64,000 nucleotides of DNA, from the NCBI GenBank assembly GCA_037178625.1, contig CM074141.1:806001-870000 (forward strand). The letters run 5' to 3'. The notes under the pieces were generated by a model. That model was not told where the DNA came from. It did not search any database and saw only the letters and a program-made list of their open reading frames with translations. The first letter of the stretch is position 1; each line of letters starts with the position of its first letter. A program made the translations under genes and the position numbers. This document shows, piece after piece, positions 1 to 11,700 of the stretch. Source of the DNA: Skeletonema tropicum (Eukaryota > Bacillariophyta > Thalassiosirophyceae > Thalassiosirales > Thalassiosiraceae).

Positions 1-177
1 ATGATTGGTGTCGATAGCGACCGTGATGGGCGCGATCGTCTGTGCATCTAATGTGAGTGGACGACGACGTGTGCGTCATGCGTGCGAACTAAGAACTTGT
101 GACGTGGAATGACCACAATGACCATGACTGTCGTAACGACTGTCATACCGGTATTGATATAGGCATTCCCTGTGACA
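1..177 (-). repeat. 3' LTR of the gypsy element (partial)
   Basis: These bases match 5744-5920 by eye with no difference noticed. The repeat ends in GTGACA at 177 and is followed by the polypurine tract. About 69 bp of this LTR should lie outside the window if both LTRs have equal length. Confidence 0.9.
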
Positions 178-187
178 CTCTCCCCCG
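178..187 (-). other. polypurine tract of the gypsy element
   Basis: On the minus strand the bases directly before the 3' LTR read CGGGGGAGAG. A purine run in this position is the usual plus-strand primer site, and it fixes the element's orientation as minus. Confidence 0.75.
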
Positions 188-420
188 AACTGTGCGACAA
201 AACGAGGCTCTAGGTGATGGGAAACCATAATAAGGATAAAAACCCAACACTTCGAAGCATCACAATTCAATATCCAAGATACTAAATCCAATTCTCAATT
301 CAACGTAAGTCTTCAAATCTTTCGACAATACTTAGTCGCAATGAACAATCTCTGGATTACCAAGACCCGAGGATTGCGTGATACAGCGGCAATAATCTTG
401 CTGAACCACCTCCAATCTTC

Positions 421-717
421 TCACTCTTCGAAGTATGGAGTCAACCTTCTAATATTCAGACGTTCATTAACAGAACCTCTTTGTAGCCGCACTGTTCCAT
501 TCGTAAACACTTGAGTCACAAGATAAGGACCCTCGTGCACATCCTCCGCCTTAGGAAGATGAGACCCATCCGTAGACTTGATGATCATAGCCTTACTACC
601 GACCGTGTAGTCGAACGGGACACGTTTCTTATTTTCACGTGCGTTGGAACGATCCACCAGCTGCTGACGACGCTTGCCTATGTCTGACCAATCACAGAGA
701 AATGCCTGGGATATCAA
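421..717 (-). pseudogene. C-terminal part of gypsy integrase polyprotein
   Basis: This 98-residue stretch continues the integrase in a different frame from the upstream piece. It contains the usual post-catalytic region: a basic stretch with VDRSNARENKK, followed by a small beta-rich segment with GPYLVTQV and LNIRRLTPYF, as in gypsy integrase tails that bind DNA. No chromodomain is evident. The frame change relative to 692-2644 lies near 700-715, so the integrase cannot be read through without correction. It ends about 240 bp before the polypurine tract, leaving a short 3' untranslated region at 188-420 in which I see nothing else. Confidence 0.75.
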
Positions 718-2644
718 ACAACATGTCTCTTCCGAAAATACATTGGCCAGGCGACGCCCTCAGCACCGAATGGTGCGTACTCCTGATTGCCCACGCTGCA
801 TCAGTGAGAAATTCATCAATCAGGTTCTCATCAACAGTGTCTAAATTGTTGATGTTGCTTGTCCTCATCATGTCACCTAAGACACCATGGACTCTTTCCA
901 AAATAGCATTCGCTTGAGGATTTTTGATCGTAGTGGGCTTACGTTTGATGGAAAAAGACTCCAAGAGAGCAGCAAAATCTTTCTTGAACTCCGAACCATT
1001 ATCACACACGACCTCCGCCGGCCGGGGATACCTACTCAACCAAGTTTTATTGAACAGCTGGGAGATGCATGCCGAAGTCCTGTCTAGGATTTCATCTTCC
1101 ACATACTTAATCTCTCGGTCCTTCTTATATTCACGGTAAACCGCAGCAGTGGGAAGTTCAACCACCTCAAACCAACCCGTCGCTGGGTCAATCATTGTCA
1201 TGCACATAAACTCGACGCAGGTCTTGTCTTTTCCCGTGACCGTATATGGCCCAATGAGATCAACACAAACTTGTTGCCATGGAGTTATCACTGCCTGTTT
1301 CGGAGGAAGCTCAGCATACTTACGCTTACGCCTCTTGCCTAATTGACACCGCTTGCAGTGTTTCATGAACTTCTCAATATCTTTGGACATACCTTTCCAA
1401 TACATTACAGCAGACAGAGTCTTTTCCAACTTATCTCGGCCTGGATGCTGGAGATAGTGGTGATACCAAGCAATCGTCTTCCGCTGAAGTTTCTTTGGAA
1501 CAATCATACGCGGTCGCTTCGGGTCTCGCACAAAACACAAGACCGTCTCTCCTTGCAAAAGCACAGGTTTCATGTGCTTCTCAGAAGATGGCTCTTCGAA
1601 AAACTTCTTCAACGACTTGTCTACACGCTGCGCATCTGCAACCTCGCGGATGGTTACAGGAAAAATCTCATCTGTGTCCTCAGCCTCATGCTGGACAAAG
1701 ATGTCTTGAGCGAAGTTACCCAAAACGGTAGAACCTTCCTCGGCAACCTCCTCCTCTTCATTGTTCAATGAATCCACAAGAAGGATGACGCTATCATTCC
1801 ATCGACGGTGCCAATTCAGCTCCTTCGCATCGAAAGCATCTATATCCTCAGGATGGGGGTTTTCTTTCGGGCAATAATCAAGCCGACTAATAGCATCTGC
1901 CACAGTATTGTCTTCACCTTTGATGTAGTCGATCTTAACGTTGAATTCGTTGAGTAGGAGCCTCCAACGCAGTACCCTGTCAGAGTCCAATCCCAGGTTC
2001 TTGCTGGTGAGATTGATATGATCAGTCATAACCTGAATCTCGTATCCTAACAACATCCCCTTGAATTCCTTCAACGTTTCCACAATTGATAGGAGCTCAA
2101 GCTCAGTCACAGTATATTTCTCCTGGGCTTTCGTAAGTTTCCGAGAGAAGAAGGCGATGGGCCTATTATCCTGTGTAATGCAACCACCAAGCTGACGAGT
2201 GGAAGCATCGGTGTAGATCACAAACTTTTTACTGTAATCCGGATACGCTAGCACGACGTCTCTAGCGATAATCTTCTTGATCTTCTGGAACGCAGCCTCA
2301 TGCTCCTCGTCCCATCTCCAAGGTTTTGGCTTCTTATGTTTCTTATTCTTAGAGACCCCGCATTCCGCCACCAGATCAGTGAGCGGCGCAAGTAGATCAG
2401 TGCGCTTTTCCCAGATGTCTCTGTAGAATTGAACGATCCCCAGAACCCGACGCAATTCTTTGATGTTCTTGGGGGGTTTCAACGCAAGGATTGCAGCCAC
2501 CTTCTTCTTTTGAGGCATAATGCCGTCGCGAGTGAGGGTGTATCCAAGATAGTCGACCTCTAGGGCACAAAAGCTCGACTTTGCAGCATTTACTTGGAAT
2601 CCTTTTTCATGCAATCGCTGGAGAACTTGACCTAGCTTCTCCAA
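692..2644 (-). pseudogene. gypsy pol: RT C-terminal half, RNase H, integrase
   Basis: The 650-residue frame holds the end of the reverse transcriptase (thumb region with LGYTLTRDGI), then Ty3-type RNase H with FVIYTDAS, the TELELLSIVE segment and the MTDHINL segment. Then comes integrase: a zinc-binding HHCC module around HHYLQHPGRDKLEKT and HCKRCQLGK, and a DDE core with VCVDLIGPY, VVCDNGSEF and the catalytic Glu in ANAILERVHG. The RT-RNase H-integrase order is the gypsy signature. The catalytic residues are still present, so decay is by frameshifts rather than by loss of active sites. The N-terminal boundary is artificial because of the frameshift at about 2680. Confidence 0.88.
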
Positions 2645-2688
2645 ATGGTCATCAAAACTTCCTGCAGAAATAACCAGCAGGTCATCAA

Positions 2689-4005
2689 TTAGACTTTGAC
2701 GAATTCGAGTTCATTGAACAAATTGTTCATCTTTTCCTGGAAAACGTCCGGCGCTGTAGAAGCGCCCATCGGCAGTCTCTTATACAGGTACCGGCCCCAC
2801 GGAAAGATCAAACTACATATTTCGCGAGTAGCTAAATCCAAGGTGAGATGGTAATAACCCATATTCAGATCAATTGCCGATGCCCATTGAAATCCTTCCA
2901 TCCGCTGTAACGTTTCCGAAATCTTAGGAAGCGGGAACGGTTGCCGCTTGATTCGTTTGTTAACCTGGCGGAAATCAGTCAAGAAACGTACTTGACCGTT
3001 GGGCTTTGCAATAATGAACGACGGTGCGCCCCATCCTCCACTCTGCTCGCCTGTAATTGGCTCGATGACATCAATATCGACCAAATGCTGGACCTCATTA
3101 CGCAAGGTCTGCTCATGAATTCTAGGAACGGGGTAGGGACGACCCTGCCACGGTGTCTGCCCTTCCTCCAACTCAAAATGTACTTCTTCACCCTTCCATT
3201 GACCCAACTTTCCAGCAAACATCGGCGTGTGCTTCTCGAGCAATGCCAATAAGTCCCGCTGCTGATCGTCAGTAAGATGGGAGCAATTCTCCTCCACAAT
3301 CTTGGGTAGGTCGGCTTTCTCGTACTTGGCGTCAAGAATTTTAGTAACCCTTTCCGTCTCCTCCTTCGTAGATAGAGGCTCCGTCGCCTGCCGGTAGGTA
3401 TTAAGCAAATTACGTTTCTTGCTCAAAGCATCCGGGTGACGCATCGATATCGTTTGCTCATCAATGGTCATTTCTTGTTTCCCGAAATCGAGAACTGCGT
3501 TCCACTGGGCCATTGTTTCAATACCCACAATAAGATCATAAGTGACGTCACCATCCTTCACGATCTTCACATCCGCTTCGCACTCAAAGATCTTGCTCTG
3601 AGAAAACTCGGGCAACAACAACTTTAGCTTGGCAAGGAGAGTTGTGTCAAAGGTTCCATTACTGGTCCCCCATGTGACTGGATACGCACGGTTTACTATA
3701 TTGAACGGCAAACCCTTCATTTGTTTCTTGGTGAAAAATGCAATATTACCCTCAGACCCCGAATCAAATAGGACCTTCAGTGCATGCTTTTCGTTGGTGG
3801 ACTTATTTTCGAAGAGGGGGAGACAGACCGAGACGGTTTTCCGCGGCTTTCCACCTCCCTTTGTAACCTGATCACGCAGGGTACTGAAGAGATCTCTCCG
3901 GTTGCTGGTAGTATCGACTCCGCTTATCGGCTTACAGAGGTGCATGTAGTGTAGATCGATTTTCTTTTCTTTTCTGCGCTTAGTTTTACGCTTTTCGGAA
4001 CACAC
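2689..4005 (-). pseudogene. gypsy pol: aspartic protease and RT N-terminal half
   Basis: About 438 residues. A retropepsin-like segment has VLFDSGSEGN (the Asp-Ser-Gly active site) at about residues 80-90. RT motifs follow: WGAPSFIIAKPNGQVRF, LTDFRQVNK, SAIDLNMGYYH and LPMGASTAPDVFQ. The frame stops exactly at the catalytic box: the residues before the stop are EFVKV, and shifting frame by one base gives LIDDLLVIS. The simplest reading is loss of one base in the Tyr codon of a YIDD box. The protease start is uncertain because gag and pol are separated by a stop and a frame change at 4005-4039. Confidence 0.87.
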
Positions 4006-4038
4006 ACTAGAATCTGTACTGGAGTCAGGCCCCTCATT

Positions 4039-5521
4039 TCAGGAGCTCTCAGAACTGGAGGAAGAATCGGAACTGGAATCACTGCTAGACGAGTCACTAC
4101 GACTACGGCGGCTCTTCTTCTTAGACTTCGAACTCTTCTTGCTCTTTTTCTTAGAATCCTTCTTGGACTTCTTTTTCCTCTTCCTATCACGAGACCCAGA
4201 CAAGGGAGGCGTCACAGCTTCTTGCGCACGTAGTTGCCGCTCGTGTTGCCTGACTTTGGCTGTCAAGTCAGGGTGGTACCTGTCACAATCCGCATCGACA
4301 TGAGAGTGTTTGACATGGTCCTTCTCGCCTTTCTTATCACAACGAGAACATTTCTTCTTTTGATTCCTCGGAGTACGAGGCCCTCCCCCATTTCTTGAGC
4401 CAGTCGTCTTCTCATTATCCTTTTTCTGACCGCCGCCCTGTTGACCCTTCAACTTCTTGGTTGCATTAAAATCATCCAAAAGCTGCTGAAGTTCCACCAC
4501 AAGCAAAGGCCTATTGGTGGGGATTTCCTGGCCCAGGTTCTCTGCCTTCCACTTGTTCTTTACCGAAAACGGCATCGAGTTGAGTAGCATCTGACACATG
4601 ACAGTTTCAGAAAACGGCAAGTTACGGCGGGGGATGTGATCCAATTCCCCATTGGCATAATTAGGGTTGGTATCATCACGACGACTTGGGAGTAAATACA
4701 TCAAGGGGCTGATCGCCTCAAACATTTCGTTCATATCACTGACGGGTACATTCTCAGGACACTTGACGTTGTTCAATAAATAATCGAACGCTAGCTTCGG
4801 CATAACCAAACTTAGGGAGGACGGACGCTATATGCTGACGGCGACACAGGTCGAAACTCCCCTGGCTTTTACCTCTCATGGCGTGCACATTCTCAGAAAC
4901 GCGCTTCCACTTATGGACGAACTTCCATCCCGTACTTGGGGTGTTGTCCTCAGTCTCGGCAGAATCCTTTTCAGGATATCGGGTGGTGGTCCTCACGCCA
5001 GTGGCATCCAACGTGAAGGCTTCCTTGTACAACCTCACCACCGACTGCTGGTGATCAACCACAGTGTTAGACTGCAGGTTCACCTTCGCCTCGAACTTGT
5101 TTTTCTTCAATTCCACAAACTTGGCATAGTAAGTGTACAGATTTTCGACGTAGACCGCAATTTGCTTTTTGGCTTTTGACACAAGCAACTCAGCATCCTC
5201 CAGTGCCTCCTCTTCATCGGCAGAGAAAGCCCCGGGATCATTCAATTTCCTCACAGTCAAATCGGCTACTCGCTCCTCAGTGTCACGTAGCACCTTTTCG
5301 TCGTTGGCAATGTGTTCCAAGATCCGGGAAGAATTGACCATGTCGTCGAAGTTCTTCTGGGCAAGGATGAAGGAACAATCACTGCTGTGGTTAAGTTCAA
5401 TTCCCTCAGACACAAACGTCTTTCCAATCTTAATCTCGAAGGATTTGGATTTGGGAATCTTTTTTCCCTCCGGAGGCGCAATACGAATCAGAACCAGGAT
5501 CCTCATCTTTGATACTTCCAT
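4039..5521 (-). pseudogene. gypsy gag, split by a frameshift near 4800
   Basis: Two overlapping frames cover gag. The 5' frame (5521-4754, 255 residues) is helical and charged, as in capsid N-terminal regions. The 3' frame (4809-4039, 256 residues) continues it and carries a Cys/His cluster CSRCDKKGEKDHVKHSH...DADC resembling a variant zinc knuckle, then a very basic Lys/Ser/Arg tail ending in a poly-Ser/Asp run. The overlap at 4754-4809 is where the frame changes. Between this gene and the 5' LTR, 5522-5674 is leader sequence with no clear tRNA-type primer site. Confidence 0.7.
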
Positions 5522-5674
5522 ACTCGGTCGACCTCTTGGTCAGAACAGCCTTGTCATTACCCGTGAGATGGTAATATAACCGCTCCTCATAAGAGTGTAC
5601 CATATTTTTCAACGCTCAATCCGGACAGTTGCCTTGCTACCGTCGAAAGAACGATAGGAAATATTTATAAATAA

Positions 5675-5920
5675 TGTCACAAGCAACGATGTGATATGAC
5701 TACGGCAATCAAGACGATAATTGCAATAGCTCTTATTATAGTTATGATTGGTGTCGATAGCGACCGTGATGGGCGCGATCGTCTGTGCATCTAATGTGAG
5801 TGGACGACGACGTGTGCGTCATGCGTGCGAACTAAGAACTTGTGACGTGGAATGACCACAATGACCATGACTGTCGTAACGACTGTCATACCGGTATTGA
5901 TATAGGCATTCCCTGTGACA
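5675..5920 (-). repeat. 5' LTR of the gypsy element
   Basis: 246 bp bounded by TGTCAC and GTGACA, a perfect 6-bp terminal inverted repeat with the canonical TG...CA ends. The 5744-5920 portion is duplicated at 1-177. The 5675 boundary rests on the inverted repeat alone, since the matching end of the other LTR is outside the window. Confidence 0.8.
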
Positions 5921-6277
5921 GGTCCAGTCCTTTTTATGCTGGGCGTGGTCCAGTTGAAATAGCTGCCAATCATACTTCATCTTCTTCCTCTCGATCACAA
6001 GGAGACATTGCCCGCCGTGGGCTTATTCATATGCTTCGTAGTAGCTGTTAATAAAGCTATTGGGGTCTTATAAACCATTCAAAGTAGCACACGAGGTTCC
6101 ATACGATGGTGTTCATCATGGTGATAAAACAAATTATAGTTAGGGCATCGGCCCGATTACTAATTCCTCCATAGCTCTACGCATCACCTCAAGTAGTGGA
6201 GTAACCACTTCCCAGCTAGCGAGGCGTCCCACTTTAAATGCTAAAATGCTTGCTCGGCTCATAATTTTTACTTCGAC
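5921..6277. other. gene-free stretch between gypsy element and helicase relic
   Basis: A short open stretch runs from the LTR edge to a stop at 6049-6051 and could be the end of something interrupted by the retrotransposon, but it is Ser-rich and unrecognisable. Nothing else is supported here. Confidence 0.4.
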
Positions 6278-8191
6278 ATGGATGTTCTCGGCATGGATTT
6301 GATGCTCCCAAAGGAAGAACAGCAAGGAGTGAGTCAAGCTGCTGTTCCTCTGCACCAGTCATCTCATCGAAATGAGGTTTTGAACAATGTTGTGACTACT
6401 ACCTTGCCTGTTGGACTATCCTTAGCTTCCAGAGAAGGATATGGTGAGATGCCTTCTGCTTTATTGTCGGCAGGTGGTGTCTCTCACTCTCCAGCTGGGA
6501 TGTACTTCTCCTCTCTAGCTGGCGATCCTGTGCGCGTGCAACATACAAAAGACAGTCTCATCCGGGATCTCAAAGCAAAGGGGGGAAAGGAGCACCTCAT
6601 TATGTTCATCACAGGTCCCGCTGGTTGTGGCAAGAGTACAACTATGGAAGCAGCCCAGCACTACTGTCACAGATTTTTCACTGCTATCGCAGCCGCCTTC
6701 AATGATTATACCTTCTACTTCACTGCAACGACCGGGTCAGCTGCAGCTCTCTTTGGAGGAACAATAATCCACAGCGCAGCCCACTTGAACAAAAGTAGGA
6801 TCAATGATGAGATGAGGGCTATTTGGCGCGATGATGTGTGAATCCTCATTATTGATGAAATATCTTTTTTCAAGGCAAGCGATGTCATAAAACTTGACAA
6901 GCAACTGAAAAAGCTCACTGGTCGGTATGACATGGTGTATGGGGGGGTGTCAATAGTCTTCTCTGGAAACTTCCACCAACTAAAGCCAATCTGTGCAGAA
7001 GATGATGTTCTCTACTCAAACTCCAATGCAGCTTCGGTTTGGGAGAATACCATCAACTGTGCCAGTGCCATCTTTCTTGATAACAGCCACAGATTCAAAG
7101 ACGACCCCGAGTTTGGGGAAATACTCGCTAGAATGAGGATGGGTGAGGACACACGTGAAGACAGAAACCTAATAAACAAGCGAGTAGTGAGCACTAGCAC
7201 TAGCTCAACCTCCACGCTTACATTGCCAGAGCACTCACCTGACGCATGTTTCGCATGCTCTACCAACAAAAAAAGAAACGGCATCACGGCAGCAACATTC
7301 AAAATGCACATAGAAGAAACGCACCCTACCATTGTTGATGATAGTCCACCACCTGACCACGCTCTCATAATTGAGGCATCAATATCCAAAGCAACCCATT
7401 CTGATACTGAGGATGAAAGAGCCAACACCAAAACCAAGAAGAGGAGGACAAAACGGAGGTGCATGCAACGCAGAAAGGTTTCTGCAGCTTTCCACGACAC
7501 CATTACCACGCAGCTGGGAGATGATGACATAAGGTCGACCAACTTTGCCTCAAATGGAGCTAAAATCGAGCCTGCCCTACGAATTTACCCCGGATCCCAC
7601 CATATGTGCATAACGAATGAGGATCTTGACAAAGGGCGAGGCAATGGAACCCTTTGCAAATGCTTGAAAGTCAAACTCAGAAAGGATGGGCGAGAGAGGA
7701 GGTGGAAAAATTGGGAAGGAAAGAAGGTATGGACTGTTTCTGTCGACGACGTGGAGTGGGTAGAGTTCGAGCACTACCCGACTACTGGCACCAAAGCACG
7801 GACCTTCAAGCTCAAACCACAAGAATTTTCGGCCACTATCAAGTTCCCTCTGACTGAAACAATAAATACAACAGTGGGCAATGCACAAGTCAAGCAGGTT
7901 CCTGTCAACTCCAACACAGCAACTACTGGCCACAAGCTGCAGGGAATGTCAAAAGACATCCTCATTGTGAATGACTGGAACTATCGATGCGTGAACTGGA
8001 TATACGTTGTCTTGTCAAGGGTGAGAACACTAGCTGGACTCTACCTAATGAAACCATTGGACCTCGAGCGCAGTTTCAATGTTCCTGAAAATCTCATTCG
8101 CTTCGAGCAACGTTTGAAGGACACCAAAGAACGACCAATTCTCGACATGTTGGGTTACCAATCGAATGCAGAGATGGATACAATGCAGTGA
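6278..8191 (+). pseudogene. PIF1-like superfamily 1 helicase with one in-frame stop
   Basis: A single frame runs through the whole interval, broken only by TGA at 6839-6841. Before the stop lies the Walker A loop GPAGCGKST and motif Ia (FTATTGSAAA). Directly after it lies Walker B, ILIIDEIS, then FSGNFHQLKPI (motif III), and near the C terminus NTATTGHKLQGMSK with WIYVVLSRVRTL, the PIF1/RecD-like motifs V-VI. Between the RecA-like cores is an insert with a C2H2-like pattern (CFAC...H.....H, about 7246-7323). PIF1 helicases unwind DNA 5' to 3' and are often amplified on transposons in algal genomes. The stop sits where related proteins would have Arg; CGA to TGA would be a single C-to-T change. 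The 1914-bp frame and intact motifs suggest recent loss, or a sequencing error. Confidence 0.85.
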
Positions 8192-8763
8192 AGAGTGTTA
8201 GTAATAATCAGAAAGTCCATAACAACAACTAGAGAATACATTAAACATCTCTACTTGATGAACCTTTTGGATCTGTGAAAGCACCTACCCAAAAAACAAA
8301 TGCTTTATTATGCTCAATTTTGTGCAGCAAGAGAATTTCGTGCAGCAAGAACAGAAGCACGAAAGCCGGGAGAAGCTTGCCCTGCCGCCGCACGCCAATT
8401 GTTACTGGGGAATAGAATGGACTGTTGTTAGCTCCTCGTCCATCTTCATCTTGACGATACTTGCTCTTTTGACTCGTGTTTCGTGCTGAAATCTGAAATC
8501 AAAGATACTGTGACATGAAAATCGCTTCATCGACGGGCACGCCCTCCAAAATGGTATTATACTGATTAATCTAAATAGAGGGTTACGCCCTCTAATTCAA
8601 CACTCTTGCCCCGCAGAAAACGACATCTCCTCGCCTAAAAAACGCAACACCATAAACTGCCAGCCATCAAAAACCACAACCCATGATATAGTACATGTGA
8701 AGGGATTTCAATCGATGTAGTGACAAGCACGCAACGATAGACGATAAATATAATAAGTAAGAG
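8192..8763. other. intergenic region upstream of the nucleoporin gene
   Basis: No coding signal. It contains a short imperfect direct repeat around 8322-8350 (GTGCAGCAAGA twice). The final 100 bp are AT-rich and presumably include the nucleoporin promoter and 5' UTR. Confidence 0.5.
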
Positions 8764-11700
8764 ATGGGCTTTACCTTTGGAACGCCTGCGCCAGCAGCTA
8801 CAGCCCCGTCAGGTGGCGCAACTGCAGCCGCCCCTTCAACTTTATTTGGTGCACCTTCCACAGCGGCTACAACGGCACCAGCAGCACCAGCAACGGGTGG
8901 TGGATTTAGTTTTGGCTCTTCTGCTCCTGCTCCCTCCACTGCTGCTGATAATACTGCCGCACCTGCTTCAACTGCAACGACGGCAGTTCCGCCAGCCAAC
9001 ACTAGCTTTGGCGCCACCACATCCACATCCGCAACCTCACTCGCCACAATACCAAATTTCACAACCCTCTTTCCCCGCATGGAAATTCAAAGTCGAGTAG
9101 AGGAGAGTTTGGCACGGTACAAATTGATGGCTGACATTGCTGTCGATGGTGATGGTGGTGGAAATTTTGGTGGGGAGAGTTTTGCGGCCTCCGAGCTGAT
9201 TGCTCTCCTTGCCACCTCCAACAACAATAACAATACTACAGCTGGTGCGACGGAGGGGGGAAATAATAACAATGTAATTGCCTCGGAAGGAGGGAACATT
9301 GTCATTGGTGACTATTTGAGTAATCCAACTGCCATTCTCAACTTGGTCAACTCCACCACTGCTGCTGGTGGTGGAAATGAAGCTTTGAAGCGTGAATTGA
9401 TCCAATCTGCCAACAACATCAATAACAACACCTCAAACACTACTAGCAGTTCAGCATGCATTACAATAAACAATCAATTGACCGCACTCATCCCACCAAT
9501 ATCGAAAGAGGTACTGACATTAATGGAAGAGTTGCATTTGACCGAGGTGGAGGCGTTGTGTTTGTATTGTAGGGCTAGAGAGGCGGTCAATCGAATCTTG
9601 ATGGATGGTGGTGGTGAAGAAGAGGATGAGGATGAGTTTGTCACCATGTTGATTGGTGGAGGACGAGTTGGATTTGACACCAAGTTGCAACAACAAAGTC
9701 AACAGCCTCAACAACAGCAACAACAACAATCGCTACCTACAGCTAGTAGTAACAGTATGCAAACTGACTCCAACACTCCATCACAACCACCATCACGAAT
9801 GATTACAATGGCACGAAGACTCTTCTTCCAAGAACGATCGGCATTGTTATCGACAGTGTACAATTTGATACGTCATCGTGTCGAGGCGTATACTACCCTA
9901 ATTTCCAATCAAGAACACAATGGAGATGATAATGATGATGATGGCAACAACAGCAACAAAGGATCATTGGCAGTATTGGTAGCAACAGATCAACTTGTAT
10001 CAAATGGTCTAGTGGACAATTTGATCAAGACTGTGAAGGAGTTGAGTACAGTGATGGAGGGGATTGTCAAGGGATTACGAAATGGTACTGGTGGTGTGGG
10101 GCAGGCGCAACCTACAACTACAACAACAACAGGATTTGGTACTGGCTTGTTTGGTTCTACTCCTTCCACCACAGCACCTCAACCTACATCAACGCCTCAG
10201 AAGAAGGAGAAGGATTTAGATATGGAATATGCCTTGTTGGGATTCACACAACTGCAACGTCAAATCGCCTCGGAATGTTTATTCTACCTTGCCTATCATA
10301 CTCAATTGACTGTGGGGGAGGTTACCTCCATTATTGATTTGGTGAAGGAATTGACCAATGGTACGAATGGTGGATCATCGTCTGGATTGCCATTGTTGGA
10401 TCCATTATTGATGGATGTCCCTTCACCATATTTGGAAGATGGAATGACCATGATGAATGGTGTCGGTAGTGGTACTAGTACCTCCATGACAAATAATGCG
10501 GCATCGGCTGCCACATCCTCTTGGTACCTACAACAACTCCAGCACCAGCAACAACAGCAACACCTCCACCAACAAGGGTGGAATCAATTACCACCACCCA
10601 CCATACCCAAAATGAAAGATCCAAAGGAATGGAATGATGAATTGATTACCAACCTATGGGGACGGGGACAACCCCAACTACTCCAATGTGTCACAACTTT
10701 GTTGATGTCCATCATGTGTGCCTTTGACTCACGTCATGTGTTGGTCGATCGTGAGAGTCATGGTCCCAATTCATTTGGGGTTGGGAATGCGTTGTTCCCC
10801 CCACAAACTCAATTCGAGGGTGGTGGAAGTAGTGGTGGTGTCGTTACTAGTCCAGCCTTGACTGCGATTCATTCACGATTGGATCCGAATAGTCAAACTG
10901 CCGAAGAGTCATGGAAACGACGTGATGTATGGGGAATATTACTGATTTCGTATGCCTTGTTGTTGCGTCCGGCGGCGTCTCAATTGGTATCTCCTCGTGG
11001 AGGGGGGTCATCTCCTCAACAGACTGCGTTTGCTGGTGGTGGTGGTGGTGTAGATGTAAAGAGTACCTTTTCCAAGTGTTTAATGGTGGCGTCCCAATTG
11101 AAATCATTGACATTTGCACGATTGTCACTTATTCCTTCGTTTGGGATGCCTTCGACAATGTCATCTTCGTCGACAACATCTAGAGCGACGTCCGATGATG
11201 CTTCGACGTATGATTTTTTCGTTTCCATCTTTGCCGAGTTTACTGCTCAATACATTGATGCATTGTGCCACACGGGCAATCTCCCTATAACAAGAAAGGA
11301 ATGGTATGATGAGGAACTCAACTTGGCCCAAAGTGAATGGATGGAAAAGGATCAGAAACGTCAGTTTGGGATGTGGGCTGGGCATGCCGTGGAAGAAGAT
11401 ATTGGTGGTCCACGTCCTGTGAATGTAATGGATCGACCAGATTGTTTGGAAGATGTATTTGCGTTAATTTCGTGTATTTGTGCGTGCAATCCCGATGGAG
11501 CACAGGCATTTTGGAGTACAGCGGAAGAACAGCATGATGTTGGTGAGGGGCAATTGAATGTTTCGGTTGTTCTTGCCCCCAGTCGATGTTTGAGAATGCT
11601 TGATCTGATTCAGGCAGAGAGTGACTCGGCACTATTTGTGTACCTCTCGTTCCTTTCCTCGTTGGCTCTGTCTGGTGGAACGGATGAGACGGAAGCGAGC

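Larger units (their letters stand above)
1..5920 (-). mobile_element. Ty3/gypsy LTR retrotransposon, degenerate, left LTR cut by window edge
   Basis: On the minus strand the order is LTR, gag, aspartic protease, reverse transcriptase, RNase H, integrase, LTR, which is the Ty3/gypsy order. Positions 1-177 repeat 5744-5920, so these are the two LTRs and the left one continues outside the window. The coding part is split into at least four frames: inside gag, at the gag-pol junction, inside the RT catalytic box, and near the integrase C terminus. Several breaks in different domains argue for decay rather than programmed frameshifting. Five bases after the right LTR are GGTCC; the matching target duplication would lie left of the window. 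Confidence 0.93.

Noticed and set aside
6839..6841. TGA as a sense codon (alternative genetic code or selenocysteine)
   Set aside because: Other long genes here use TGA as a stop (for example at 27782-27784), and the expected residue is Arg rather than Cys.
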